A DNA stretch of 64,000 bases from Pseudoclavibacter endophyticus (GCF_008831085.1 NZ_WBJY01000002.1:124001-188000), one strand, 5' to 3'; positions 1-8,470 are shown, numbered from the stretch's first letter. Translations and numbers: made by a program. The notes: generated from the sequence alone by a model not told the origin.

Positions 1-562
1 GCTCGTCGTCGGCGTAGAGGCCGTCGGGCGTCGCCAGGTGACGGAGCGATCGCTGCGCGTGGTAGAGGAGGCCGCACGCGGGAATGCCGTGGCGCTCGAG
101 CACCCACGACGCGATGTGCGGCTCGCGCTGCCGCCCGTGCTCCGTGAATGCGTTGCCCGAGAAGCCGGAAGGATCGAGTTTGTCGCGCACCACTTGGCGA
201 ACGGAGTTCGGGGTTGCGAGCTTGGCTGCGTCCGTCGCCGTGATGCCGCCGACGCGGGCGCGCAGCCACGCCTCGCGTTCCGCCGAATCGGCGAGCACTC
301 GAGCGTCGTGCGGGCGTGCGCGGCCCGGGCGCCAGACCGCGACGCCGATGGCGGTCGGCGACGACTGGGCGAGCCCGGCGGGCGCGGGAGCGAGCGTGGG
401 CTGCGCGGCCTGCGCGGCCGGCCGGTTCAGGGCCGCGTGGGCCGACGGATGCGGCTTCGTCTCGGGGCGTGCGTACGTCGCGAGTGCCGCCGGCCGCATC
501 GCCTCCCGGTCGACCTCGCCCGCAACGGCGAACGAGGGGAGAAACGCGACCATGTCGAACAT
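1..562 (-). CDS. YqaJ-like exonuclease, truncated by window edge
   Basis: The gene runs off the left edge; 187 residues are visible from an ATG at 562. Residues 1-90 are low-complexity and Ala/Pro-rich. From about residue 95 the sequence matches the YqaJ/lambda-exonuclease-type core: GGITATDAAKL (105-115), SGNAFTEHGRQREP (135-148) and ATPDG (177-181). E148 and D180 sit where this restriction-endonuclease-like fold keeps its metal-binding acidic residues. The family digests DNA ends, typically in phage recombination systems, but here no phage gene is visible beside it. The remaining catalytic residues lie outside the window. No clear ribosome binding site precedes the start, and an in-frame ATG at 553 is an alternative. 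The family call is from motif recognition; the cellular role is unknown. Confidence 0.65.
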   Translation of the reverse strand, partial: MFDMVAFLPSFAVAGEVDREAMRPAALATYARPETKPHPSAHAALNRPAAQAAQPTLAPAPAGLAQSSPTAIGVAVWRPGRARPHDARVLADSAEREAWLRARVGGITATDAAKLATPNSVRQVVRDKLDPSGFSGNAFTEHGRQREPHIASWVLERHGIPACGLLYHAQRSLRHLATPDGLYADDE

Positions 563-648
563 TGTGGCGCATCCCGCCCACACCGCCGCACCGGCACGCC
601 CGGCCGGCGTCGCTCACGCGTTCGCGCGCCCGCGACGGCGCACCCCGA

Positions 649-1677
649 TCACTTGACGTCGAAGACCTTCGTCGGCTCGCTGAGCTCGCGCTCGGGGTCG
701 GGCGCCTCGACCACGGGCGTCGGCGCGTCATCGAGCGAGTCCATGATCGTCGTCGGGACCGAGACGGCGAGGGCCCCGTAGGTGACGGCGGCCCCGAGCG
801 CGCGCTTCACCGTGAGCCGGGGAAGCTCCGAGAAGTCGGCCCGGCCGCCCGTCCGGCCGGGCCCCTGAATCGACGATCCGACGAAGCCGGCGAGCGTCGC
901 GTCGCCGGCGCCGGTCGTGTTGACCACCCGCGGCGCCGTCGCATGGCCCCAGAGCGTCTCGCGTGCGGTGACAGCGACCGCGCCGTCACCCCCGAGCGAG
1001 ACGAGGGCGACCTCCAGGCCGTTGCGCTCGATCACCTCGTGCGCGGCCTCGAGCACGTCGCCGACCGTGTGCAGGTGACGGTCCACGAGCGTCGCGAGCT
1101 CGTCGGCGTTGGGCTTGATGAGATTGATGTGCTCGCTGCGTGCGAGGCGGGCGAGCGAGGACCCCGACGTGTCGAGGGCGATGCGCGTGCCGAGCCGACG
1201 AGTCTCGGCGAACAGGCGGTCGAAGTCGAGGTGCTCTCCCGTCTCGGCCATCCTCGGCACCGAGCCGGACACGACGAGCCAGTCGGCGGCGAGCGCCCGC
1301 AGCTCGCGGATTGTCATCTGCACGACCTCATCCCAGTCGTCCGCGGGAATCGGCACGGCCTTCTGGTTGATGTTGGTGGTGCGCCCGCTCGGTTCGAGGA
1401 TCTGCGTGTTGACGCGGATGCGACCGGGAACGCGCAGGATGCGCAGCAACTGCGGGTTCGGGGTGCGGAAGAGCAGATGCTCGTCCTCCTTGCCGATCGG
1501 CAGCACGGCGCTCGTGGCGACGCCGGCGAGGTGCAGCGTGCGGGAAACGTTGAGGCCCTTACCGCTGAGGAACTCGACCTGATCGGTGGCGCGGTTGACC
1601 TTGCCCTCGTCGAATCGCTCGACGAAGTACGTGCGATCGATGACGGGTGCGGGCGTGAGGGTGACGACGGAGGGCAT
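649..1677 (-). CDS. 1-phosphofructokinase-like PfkB-family kinase
   Basis: This 342-residue protein is a PfkB/ribokinase-family sugar kinase. The N-terminus has the substrate-binding SGKGLNVSRTL motif typical of 1-phosphofructokinase (FruK) and tagatose-6-phosphate kinase. The C-terminal half carries NTTGAGDATLAGF, whose GAGD holds the anion hole and the catalytic Asp. The family phosphorylates a sugar phosphate with ATP in the cytoplasm. No PTS fructose transporter or FruR regulator is adjacent, so fructose 1-phosphate as substrate is an inference. The last roughly 45 residues are an acidic/Pro-rich tail not typical of FruK. The start has an AAAGG element 5 nt upstream. A TAGCGT -10-like box lies at 1720-1715 on the minus strand. 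Confidence 0.8.
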   Translation of the reverse strand: MPSVVTLTPAPVIDRTYFVERFDEGKVNRATDQVEFLSGKGLNVSRTLHLAGVATSAVLPIGKEDEHLLFRTPNPQLLRILRVPGRIRVNTQILEPSGRTTNINQKAVPIPADDWDEVVQMTIRELRALAADWLVVSGSVPRMAETGEHLDFDRLFAETRRLGTRIALDTSGSSLARLARSEHINLIKPNADELATLVDRHLHTVGDVLEAAHEVIERNGLEVALVSLGGDGAVAVTARETLWGHATAPRVVNTTGAGDATLAGFVGSSIQGPGRTGGRADFSELPRLTVKRALGAAVTYGALAVSVPTTIMDSLDDAPTPVVEAPDPERELSEPTKVFDVK

Positions 1678-1757
1678 GGCTGCCTTTCCACTCGGTCGGA
1701 CACGGCTGCGGTGAACGCTACCCGAGCGGGTTGTCTTCGCCGCGCGCCAGCCCGAGG

Positions 1758-1786
1758 TTGCGCTTCGGCGGTCGCGCGCTTAGGAT
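1758..1786 (+). promoter_or_regulatory. Promoter of the rplJ-rplL operon
   Basis: TTGCGC at 1758-1763 and TAGGAT at 1781-1786 are separated by exactly 17 nt, which fits a primary-sigma promoter. Transcription would begin near 1793, at the first base of the L10 leader structure, about 240 nt before rplJ. Confidence 0.7.
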
Positions 1787-1793
1787 CGACGAA

Positions 1794-1950
1794 GCCTTAG
1801 ACCGCTGGTCCTTGGTGTGCATGCACACCGGGCGAAGGTTTCGTGAGAACGACCCGCGTAGGTGATCGAAGCACTCCCGTGCTCTGTGTGCATTCTTGCA
1901 CCGGCATGTTCGCGCTCCGGCCTCCTGCGCCGGAGCGCTTTCTCGTTTCC
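1794..1950 (+). ncRNA. Ribosomal protein L10 leader (rplJ leader)
   Basis: The long untranslated leader of rplJ contains elements characteristic of the actinobacterial L10 leader: AGACCGCTGGTCC near its 5' end (from about 1799) and CGTAGGTGATCGAAGC around 1856-1872. In this family the L10-(L12)4 complex binds its own mRNA leader and represses the operon. Here the leader ends in a strong hairpin and T-rich run (separate entry), so feedback by premature termination is plausible. The end coordinate is approximate. Confidence 0.7.
1912..1948 (+). terminator. Attenuator hairpin in the rplJ leader
   Basis: GCGCTCCGGC (1912-1921) and GCCGGAGCGC (1929-1938) form a perfect 10-bp stem with a 7-nt loop, followed by TTTCTCGTTT. 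It lies about 85 nt before the rplJ start and downstream of the conserved L10-leader elements, as expected for an attenuator. Confidence 0.65.
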
Positions 1951-2032
1951 GGGTGGAGTCGCGCATCCGCGTGCTCCCCGGCGGTGCGCCGACGGCACCC
2001 GCGGTCGGCGCGCAATGACAGAGAGGAGTGCC

Positions 2033-2548
2033 ATGGCGGACAAGGAGGCGACGATCGCCGAGCTCGCGACACAGTTCGAGAGCTCGACCGCCGTTCTGCT
2101 GACCGAGTACCGCGGGCTCACCGTGGCGCAGCTCAAGCAGCTGCGCGACGGCATTCGTGAGCACGCGAACTATGCCGTGGTGAAGAACACGCTGACGAAG
2201 ATCGCGGCCAACAAGGCCGGGATCTCGGCCTTCGACGACGACCTCAAGGGCCCGACCGCTGTGGCGTTCGTGCACGGAGACCCCGTCGCCGTGGCCAAGT
2301 CGCTGCGTGCCTTCGCCAAGGACAACCCTCTGCTGGTGATCAAGGGCGGGTACTTCGACGGTAACCCGCTCAGCCCGGAAGAGGTCAACAAGCTCGCCGA
2401 CCTCGAGTCCCGCGAAACGATGCTCGGCAGGCTTGCCGGCGCGTTCAAGGCCTCGCTGTACGGCGCCGCATACATGTTCACCGCCCCCGCGTCGAAGGCC
2501 GTTCGTACGGTCGACGCGCTGCGCGACAAGCAGGAGTCCGCGTCCTAG
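2033..2548 (+). CDS. rplJ: 50S ribosomal protein L10
   Basis: This 171-residue protein begins MADKEATIAELATQF. It has the L10 core with LLTEYRGLTVAQLKQLR near residues 22-40 and the KNTL segment, then the C-terminal helix that binds L7/L12 dimers. L10 forms the base of the ribosomal stalk. The ATG at 2033 is preferred over upstream in-frame starts because AGAGGAG lies 4-5 nt before it and the family N-terminus begins here. It is followed 45 nt later by rplL in the conserved order, so both are read from the promoter at 1758 under control of the leader. Confidence 0.96.
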   Translation: MADKEATIAELATQFESSTAVLLTEYRGLTVAQLKQLRDGIREHANYAVVKNTLTKIAANKAGISAFDDDLKGPTAVAFVHGDPVAVAKSLRAFAKDNPLLVIKGGYFDGNPLSPEEVNKLADLESRETMLGRLAGAFKASLYGAAYMFTAPASKAVRTVDALRDKQESAS

Positions 2549-2593
2549 CCCCGGGCGCGGTCAGTCGACAGAAGCAAACAAGGAGAAACACGC

Positions 2594-2986
2594 ATGGCCA
2601 AGCTCACCACTGAAGAGCTCATCGAGGCGTTCAAGGAGCTCACGCTCATCGAGCTGTCGGAGTTCGTCAAGAAGTTCGAGGAGACCTTCGAGGTCACGGC
2701 TGCCGCCCCGGTCGCCGTTGCCGGTGCCGCGCCCGCCGCCGCGGGTGGCGACGAGGCGGCCGCCGAGGAGGAGCAGACCGAGTTCGACGTCATTCTCGAA
2801 TCGGTCGGCGACAAGAAGATCCAGGTCATCAAGGAGGTGCGCGCGCTCACGTCGCTCGGTCTCGGTGACGCGAAGGCGCTCGTCGACGGTGCTCCCAAGC
2901 CCGTCCTCGAGGGTGTCAACAAGGAAGCCGCCGAAAAGGCCAAGGAGGCCCTCGAGGGCGCCGGCGCCACGGTGAACCTCAAGTAG
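2594..2986 (+). CDS. rplL: 50S ribosomal protein L7/L12
   Basis: This 130-residue acidic protein is the multi-copy stalk protein that recruits translational GTPases. The N-terminal dimerisation domain (about residues 1-33, [18 protein letters not shown]) is followed by an Ala/Gly/Glu-rich flexible hinge (about 34-60). The C-terminal domain contains [16 protein letters not shown] and [14 protein letters not shown], the factor-binding surface. The start has AAGGAG upstream. It ends in a strong intrinsic terminator. Length and composition are standard for the family. Confidence 0.97.
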   Translation: MAKLTTEELIEAFKELTLIELSEFVKKFEETFEVTAAAPVAVAGAAPAAAGGDEAAAEEEQTEFDVILESVGDKKIQVIKEVRALTSLGLGDAKALVDGAPKPVLEGVNKEAAEKAKEALEGAGATVNLK

Positions 2987-3033
2987 TCACGCCTCACATG
3001 CTGGCGGGATGCGCGCATCCGGCCGGTGACCTC

Positions 3034-3078
3034 CTGCGGGGTCCGCATCCATCCCGGATGCGGGCCCCGCAGTTTTTT
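3034..3078 (+). terminator. Intrinsic terminator after rplL
   Basis: CTGCGGGGTCCGCATCC and GGATGCGGGCCCCGCAG form an almost perfect 17-bp stem with a short loop, followed by TTTTTTC and, after a few bases, another T run. It closes the rplJ-rplL transcript. Confidence 0.9.
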
Positions 3079-3249
3079 CAAGATTTTTTTCGAGCGTGCG
3101 CGCGCGACTTGAACGTGGTGCGTGAGTCTCGTGTGACGCCTGTGATTCGGCCCCTGACCGCGGGTTTCCTGTTCATCTTGTGGCACTTGTGGCCCCTGTG
3201 GTCGATGTGATTTGCGATCCGGTTGCCGCACTTGTGCGCTGACCAGGCC

Positions 3250-3278
3250 TTCCACAGCTATTTTCCGCGTGTTAGCTT
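3250..3278 (+). promoter_or_regulatory. Promoter of the 3285 surface-protein gene
   Basis: TTCCAC (3250-3255) and TAGCTT (3273-3278) are 17 nt apart. The ATG at 3285 lies 6 nt behind the -10 box and no Shine-Dalgarno sequence is present. This predicts a leaderless transcript starting at the ATG. Confidence 0.5.
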
Positions 3279-3284
3279 GCCTCC

Positions 3285-4661
3285 ATGGTTGCTGAACGAT
3301 TCTCCTCTCCGCGCGCGCGTGCCGCTGCCCTCGCTGTCGCCTTCAGCGTCGTCGCTGGGGGCGTTGCGTTCGTCGCCGTGCCGCAGATCGCGACCGCGGT
3401 GGAAGACGGTGCCGGCGCGTCGGCCGACAATCTGACGACCGACAGCACGAGCATCCCGTTCTCAGCCGGCGGCTTCACGCCCGGCAACGTGGTCTACGTG
3501 CAGGTGCAGGCGCCGTCCGGCTTCACGAACTATTCATGGCAGTCGACCGAGTACACCGTCGCCGACGACGGCACGGTCGCGGGCGAGATCGTGAGCGGTG
3601 AGGGCTGGGACGCCGGCACCTACACCATCACGCTCTTCGAGTCGGAGGAGCTGCAGCAGTCGTTCTCGGTCGAGGTCGTGGAGGCCGCCGACGAGACCGA
3701 GACCGCCGAGCCGACCGAAACGGGCGAGCCGACCGAGACGGGCGAACCGACCGAGACGGAGACCGCGGAGCCGACGACCGAGGCGCCCGAGACGACCGAG
3801 CCCGTCGAGACGGAGCCCATCGAGACCGAGCCGGTCGTGCCCGTCGAGCCGGTCGAGCCGCCCGCCACGAGCGAACCTGCGGAGACGCAGCCCGTCGACA
3901 CCACGCCGGCCGAAACCGAGCCGGCCACGGTCACGGAGCCCCGCGCCTGGACCGACCAGTCGTCGTACACCGCAGCTATCGCCGCAGCCCAAGGTGTGAC
4001 GTACCACCTGGAGGGGTTCACCCCGGGTGTTGAGCTCCAGCTCGTGCTGACGCTGCCGACCGGCGAGCAGGCCGAGTTTGCGTCGCTCGAGCCGATCGTT
4101 CCGGATGCCGACGGTACCTATACGGGCGTCATCACGTACTCGGGGGAGTGGCCGGCCGGCGAGTACGCGGCCACGCTGCGCACGGTCGACGGGCAGCAGA
4201 TCCCGATCGACCTCGTGCCGCCGAGCGCCCCGCCGAGCGGCGACGCCCAGGCTGACGCCGACGATGCATCCGGTGCCGAAGATGCAACCGGTGCGGACGA
4301 TGCATCCGGCGCCGACGATGCATCCGGCGCCGACGATGCATCCGGTGCCGACGATGTCGACGACGCGACCGGTTCCGACGATGCCGCAGCGGCGACGAGT
4401 GGCACCGACGGCGAGGCGCGCGAGACCGTGCGCGAGCCCGCGCCCATTCAGGAGGCGAGCTTCACCTTCACCATCGAGGCAGCTGGCGCTGGAACCAGCG
4501 GCAACGGCACCGGCACCACGTCGGGCTCCAGCGGAGGCGATCTCGTGCGCACCGACGGCGGCGACGTCTTCGGCGCGGCCGGGCTCGGCCTGCTCGTGCT
4601 CGGCGCGGGCACCGCTGCGATCGTCGGCGCCCGATTCCTCGGCCGGCGCCGGAACTCCTAA
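3285..4661 (+). CDS. Secreted surface protein, Thr/Glu/Pro-rich, degenerate sorting signal
   Basis: This 458-residue protein is exported. Residues 1-40 form a signal peptide (basic n-region, hydrophobic core, cleavage near ATA-VED). Two Ig-like segments (about 50-125 and 225-310) share the pattern TPGxxV...DGTxxGEI with the 7403 gene. They are separated by a Thr/Glu/Pro repeat stretch (about 138-225, units such as ETAEPTETGEPT), probably a wall-spanning stalk. A second low-complexity stretch has Asp-Asp-Ala-Ser-Gly-Ala units (about 325-356). The last 39 residues align position by position with the 7403 protein: hydrophobic segment plus RRR tail. At the sorting position, however, it reads LVRTD (420-424) instead of LAPTG. 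It may therefore be membrane-held rather than sortase-anchored. The specific role is unknown. Confidence 0.75.
   Translation: MVAERFSSPRARAAALAVAFSVVAGGVAFVAVPQIATAVEDGAGASADNLTTDSTSIPFSAGGFTPGNVVYVQVQAPSGFTNYSWQSTEYTVADDGTVAGEIVSGEGWDAGTYTITLFESEELQQSFSVEVVEAADETETAEPTETGEPTETGEPTETETAEPTTEAPETTEPVETEPIETEPVVPVEPVEPPATSEPAETQPVDTTPAETEPATVTEPRAWTDQSSYTAAIAAAQGVTYHLEGFTPGVELQLVLTLPTGEQAEFASLEPIVPDADGTYTGVITYSGEWPAGEYAATLRTVDGQQIPIDLVPPSAPPSGDAQADADDASGAEDATGADDASGADDASGADDASGADDVDDATGSDDAAAATSGTDGEARETVREPAPIQEASFTFTIEAAGAGTSGNGTGTTSGSSGGDLVRTDGGDVFGAAGLGLLVLGAGTAAIVGARFLGRRRNS
4262..4351 (+). repeat. 18-bp tandem repeat inside the surface-protein gene
   Basis: About five copies of an 18-bp unit based on GATGCATCCGGTGCCGAC encode repeated Asp-Ala-Ser-Gly-Ala-Asp blocks. 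Copies differ by one to three bases. The array is in frame, so copy-number change would lengthen or shorten the stalk without breaking the reading frame. Confidence 0.85.
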
Positions 4662-4832
4662 GCAACCATGCTGCACTGTCGGCGCAGTCGCGGCCGGCAC
4701 GCACGAGGGGCCGTCTCACTTCGGTGACACGGCTCCTTGCGCGCCGCCGCGGCGCGTTGGCGGGTGACAATGGGGATCGGCGCGACGGCGGTGAGCCCCC
4801 GATCCCGCGGTGCCGACGGCGAGAGGTGCGTT

Positions 4833-5612
4833 GTGGCGACGGACGACGATTGGCTCGGCCTGCTCCCGGACGAGGAGCTCCCCGGAACGGAGCGCGAGGC
4901 TTCGGCTCCTCGGAAGGCGCGCCCCGCGGCTCCGTCAGTCGCGGAGCCCGAACCGGGGGCCCGCAGCGGGGCCGAGGCTGCCGCTGAGGACGCGGCGGTG
5001 CACCGTTCTCGTGGCCGGACGGCGCTCCTTGCCGGTGCCGTCGCCGTGGTCGTCGTGCTGGTGTTCGTCGGCGCCGCTTTCGGCCCCCAGATCGCCAGGA
5101 ACCTGTCGACCTCGGTGGCCGAGGTCGACACGGCGGTGACGCTCACCGCCGCCGAAGACGCAGTCACGGTGACGGCGCCACAGGGGTGGCACGTGGTCCG
5201 CCCGCTCGGCAGCAGCAGCGAGGTCGCGCTCGAGACGCCGGACGGGCTGGTCGAGATCGCGCTCACGCTGACGCACCGCTCCGGTGGCGGTCCACCTCCC
5301 GGACAGGCGGATGCTGCCGGTGGGCTCGAGTGGCGCACCGAGCACCCGGCCGAGACCCTGACGGCGATCTACGCGCACGTCGATCAGCCCGCCGACGTGT
5401 CGGCGCAACGGCCAGCGGGGGGCGGCGTGCTCGGCATGAATCTGTTCGCCGACGGCTCGCCGGCGCACACCGGGATCGTGGCGACGATCGCGCACGAGCC
5501 GCCCGCGGCATCCGGTGCCGTCGTCGACGTGCGCGTGACGAGTGACGTGCCGATCGGCCCCTACCTCGGGGAGTTCGCGGACATCGTCGAACGCATGGAG
5601 TTCGCGTCGTGA
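4833..5612 (+). CDS. Single-pass membrane protein of unknown function
   Basis: I do not recognise a family. With the GTG at 4833 (GAGAGG 6 nt upstream) the product has 259 residues: a polar, acidic and Pro/Ala-rich cytoplasmic N-terminus (1-60), one transmembrane helix (about 63-84), and an extracellular domain of about 170 residues rich in beta-prone stretches. The stop overlaps the start of the NodB-family deacetylase by 4 nt (GTGA), so the two are translationally coupled and probably act together at the cell surface. An upstream in-frame ATG at 4737 would add 32 residues but has no ribosome binding site. The extracellular part resembles small lipoprotein-like domains, but no catalytic motif is visible. 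Confidence 0.65.
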   Translation: MATDDDWLGLLPDEELPGTEREASAPRKARPAAPSVAEPEPGARSGAEAAAEDAAVHRSRGRTALLAGAVAVVVVLVFVGAAFGPQIARNLSTSVAEVDTAVTLTAAEDAVTVTAPQGWHVVRPLGSSSEVALETPDGLVEIALTLTHRSGGGPPPGQADAAGGLEWRTEHPAETLTAIYAHVDQPADVSAQRPAGGGVLGMNLFADGSPAHTGIVATIAHEPPAASGAVVDVRVTSDVPIGPYLGEFADIVERMEFAS

Positions 5613-7285
5613 GCCATCCGCAGCGGCGCCGGCCGGTCACGGCGCTCGGCATCTCGCTGGTCACCGTCTGCGGGCTGCTGTCCGGCTGCGCACCCGCGCC
5701 CGACCCGGAGTGGGAACCCCGGCCGCCCCTCGCCGAGATCGTCGTCGACCAGGCCACGAACACGATCGACCCGGCGTCGTTGCCCGGTGCGACGGGACAC
5801 CGCCTCCGCGCCGAGGATCCCAACGTGGCTGCCCGTTGGACCGCGCTTCCGGGATCGACGGCCTTCAACACGCGCATCCAAGATGAGGTGCGTGCGGCTA
5901 TCGGCGCATTCGCCGAGGCCAATGGCTCAGCGCCCTACGCGCCCCGCGCTCAGCCGGAGGGGGCCGGGTTCGATGACCGCGGGTGCGTGCCCGGGTCGAG
6001 CGCGCTGAGCGCAGCCGAACTCCTCATCGATCCCCGCTTCGCCGCCGCCGACCCGTCGTCGCCCGGCCTCGTGGTGGTGTGCGACGTGGTGCTCGCAGCG
6101 GGCGCGATCGTCGGCGAGCGGCTCCGCATGGTCGAGGGTACGGAGGATGAGGTGACGACCGATCGCACCGTCACCGTGATCAGCGACACGTCGACGGGCG
6201 AGACCGGCACCGTCGCCGACCTGTTGACAGCGGATGCCGGACCGGCGCTGTGGCGCGCCGCGGTCCTGGCCGCGCGGCACCACGCCGGGGCGCTCTGGGA
6301 CGTCGAAGTTTCGACGCCCGATGCTGACGTACTCGAGGCGTTCCTCGAATCGCTCACCGCGCTCAGCCTTGACCCCGCCGGCGGACTCACGGCGACCGCG
6401 CCGAACGGCGTCTCCGCCCCCGAGCTCGAGGGCCTCGAGCATCGGGAGGCCGCTGCCGAACCATTCTCGTTCCGCGTGCCAAGCGATGAGGCGCTCGGCG
6501 TCATCGCCCCGCTTGGGGCGCGCGCCATCGAGGCGGCTGCTGGCGACGCCGACTACTCGGGGCCCGCGCCGGTCGCCGCCGGCGCCGAGGCGTACGACTG
6601 CACGCTCGTGGCCTGTGTCGCGCTGACCTACGACGACGGTCCCGACTCGACGCTGCCAGAACTGCTCGGTCACCTTCGCGACGCGCATGCCGCTGCCACG
6701 TTCTTCGTGCTCGGGAACAAGGTCAACGGCGCCGCGGCTGAGTTGCAGGCCGTGGTCGCCGACGGCAATGAGATCGGCAACCACAGCCAGACCCACATCG
6801 ACTTCTCGACCGTTCCCGTTCCAACGCCACCGGCTCCCGCCCCAACCCCCGGGCCCGCCGGGACGCCGGCTCCCGCGCCGGCCCCGTACGTCCCCGGCGC
6901 CGACCTCGAAACCATGCGCGCCGAGATCGCCTCGTGCACCTCGGCCATCGAGGCTGTGACGGGCGTGACGCCGAGCCTGTTTCGGCCGCCGTACGGTGCG
7001 TACGACCACCGCATCTTCGAGGCCACCTCGATGCCCGTCATTCTGTGGGACGTCGACACCCTCGACTGGGAACTGCCAGGCGTCGACGTCGTCGTTGATC
7101 GGGCGGTGGGCGACAGCGTCGCCGGGTCGATCGTGTTGTTGCACTCGACGCACCAGTCGTCCATCGACGCGACCCCCGGCGTGCTCGCGGGCTTCGCGGA
7201 CCGCGGGCTGCAGGTCGTCACGGTCACGCAGCTTTTCAACGGCGACGTGCCGGGAGGGGCGATCCGAGGTGGGGACGGGTTCTAG
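5609..7285 (+). CDS. Polysaccharide deacetylase (NodB family) lipoprotein
   Basis: This 558-residue exported enzyme has a lipoprotein signal (LSGC, Cys27). Residues about 40-320 are a domain I cannot assign. The C-terminal NodB domain begins with TYDDGPD (about 340-346, catalytic base and metal Asp). It continues with NHSQTH (391-396, metal His pair), RPPYG (459-463) and the WDVDTLDW and VLLHST segments. The family removes N- or O-acetyl groups from peptidoglycan or other glycans. Unusually, a Pro/Ala-rich insert (about 402-430) interrupts the domain between the metal motif and RPPYG. The gene is coupled by a 4-nt overlap to the membrane protein upstream. The likely substrate, peptidoglycan or another wall glycan, is inferred. 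Confidence 0.85.
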   Translation: MSHPQRRRPVTALGISLVTVCGLLSGCAPAPDPEWEPRPPLAEIVVDQATNTIDPASLPGATGHRLRAEDPNVAARWTALPGSTAFNTRIQDEVRAAIGAFAEANGSAPYAPRAQPEGAGFDDRGCVPGSSALSAAELLIDPRFAAADPSSPGLVVVCDVVLAAGAIVGERLRMVEGTEDEVTTDRTVTVISDTSTGETGTVADLLTADAGPALWRAAVLAARHHAGALWDVEVSTPDADVLEAFLESLTALSLDPAGGLTATAPNGVSAPELEGLEHREAAAEPFSFRVPSDEALGVIAPLGARAIEAAAGDADYSGPAPVAAGAEAYDCTLVACVALTYDDGPDSTLPELLGHLRDAHAAATFFVLGNKVNGAAAELQAVVADGNEIGNHSQTHIDFSTVPVPTPPAPAPTPGPAGTPAPAPAPYVPGADLETMRAEIASCTSAIEAVTGVTPSLFRPPYGAYDHRIFEATSMPVILWDVDTLDWELPGVDVVVDRAVGDSVAGSIVLLHSTHQSSIDATPGVLAGFADRGLQVVTVTQLFNGDVPGGAIRGGDGF

Positions 7286-7402
7286 CACACGCGCGAGGTC
7301 CGACGCCATGGGGAGCGGTCCCCATCACTCCGTGGGTGGATCCGTCGACCTTTTGCCGAGCAGGACCTGACAGAACGCTGGGTATATGGCATTGTTATGC
7401 CC

Positions 7403-8371
7403 ATGACTGCTTCGACTTCGCCCATCCGCCGCCGCGTTGCGGCCGCGTCGCTCGCCTTCGCCGTCGTGTCCGGCGGTGCCTTCCTTTCGGCCACGCCCGC
7501 GTTCGCGACCGGCCCGACCGACCCGACCACCGACGCCCCGACGCCCACCGAGACCACCGAGGCTCCCGTCCTCGCCCCGGCTGTTCAGGCCGACGCCACC
7601 GAGCTGACCCCCGAGGATTTCGCCGCCAACGGCATCACCTTCGCCGGTAGCGGCTTCGACCCCGTCGGCGACCCCGTCGTGGTAAACGTCGCTGCCGCCG
7701 GTGATAGCGCCGATCTCCCCGCGGAAGCCACGGTCGCGGAAGACGGCACGTTCGGCTACACCGTCACCTTTGAAGACGAGGGTCTGCCCGTCGAGGGCAC
7801 GTACACCTTCACGTTCACGCAGGGCGAGGGTGAGGGCGCGCTGTCGGCCTCCGTCGACGTCGTCGTCGCCGCGGCCGGCGAGACCACCACGCCCACGTAC
7901 GAGGGCCCCATCGGCAACGCCACGCAGGAAGTGTTCGCTCCCGGCGACGTCGTCACCTACACGCTCGCCAACTTCACCCCCAGCGCCGAGGCAGAGGTCG
8001 CCATCACGGGTCCCATCGACGGCTCGCTGCCGATCACGATCGGTGAAGACGGCACCTACGCCGGTGAGATCACGTACAACGAGTACGACGCCGTCACCGG
8101 CGACATCATCCGCCGCCTCGACTTCCCCGTCGGCGAGTACACCGTCACCGTGACCGAGGCCGGGACCGGCAACACGGTCACGTTCACGTTCACCATCGCC
8201 GGCGAGTCGGCCGGCGAGGGCGAGGCGCCCCAGGCTGGCGACGACTCGTCGCTCGCTCCCACGGGCTCTGACGACGTCTTCGGCATCGCGGGCCTCGGCC
8301 TGCTCGTCGTCGGCTTCGGTGTTGGCGCCCTCGCGCTCAATCGCCGCCTGGCTGCTCGCCGCGCCGAGTAG
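7403..8371 (+). CDS. LAXTG-type sortase-anchored surface protein
   Basis: This 322-residue protein has a signal peptide (cleavage near AFA-TGP), a short Thr/Pro-rich spacer and two Ig-like domains with the repeated TPxxxxEVxITG...EDGTYAGEI pattern. It ends in a classical cell-wall sorting signal: LAPTG (284-288), a hydrophobic helix and RRLAARRAE. LAXTG is the motif used by actinobacterial class E-type sortases; no sortase gene is in this window. The 3285 gene is its paralogue. ATG 7403 is chosen because CTGACA (7367-7372) and CATTGT (7390-7395) are 17 nt apart and 7 nt before it. An ATG at 7397 would add two residues. Neither has a Shine-Dalgarno sequence. Confidence 0.85.
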   Translation: MTASTSPIRRRVAAASLAFAVVSGGAFLSATPAFATGPTDPTTDAPTPTETTEAPVLAPAVQADATELTPEDFAANGITFAGSGFDPVGDPVVVNVAAAGDSADLPAEATVAEDGTFGYTVTFEDEGLPVEGTYTFTFTQGEGEGALSASVDVVVAAAGETTTPTYEGPIGNATQEVFAPGDVVTYTLANFTPSAEAEVAITGPIDGSLPITIGEDGTYAGEITYNEYDAVTGDIIRRLDFPVGEYTVTVTEAGTGNTVTFTFTIAGESAGEGEAPQAGDDSSLAPTGSDDVFGIAGLGLLVVGFGVGALALNRRLAARRAE

Positions 8372-8413
8372 TCGACACGCACGGCCTCGGGTGGCGCGTC
8401 CACTCCCGGCCAC

Positions 8414-8443
8414 GAAGGCCCGCCGCCCCCGCGGCGGGCCTTC
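8414..8443 (+). terminator. G+C-rich terminator hairpin
   Basis: GAAGGCCCGCCGC (8414-8426) and GCGGCGGGCCTTC (8431-8443) form a perfect 13-bp stem with a CCCC loop. There is no strong T run, only TTCGGCGTTC. It separates the LAPTG protein gene from the radical SAM gene. Confidence 0.7.
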
Positions 8444-8470
8444 GGCGTTCCCGGAGCTCGACACCGGAGC

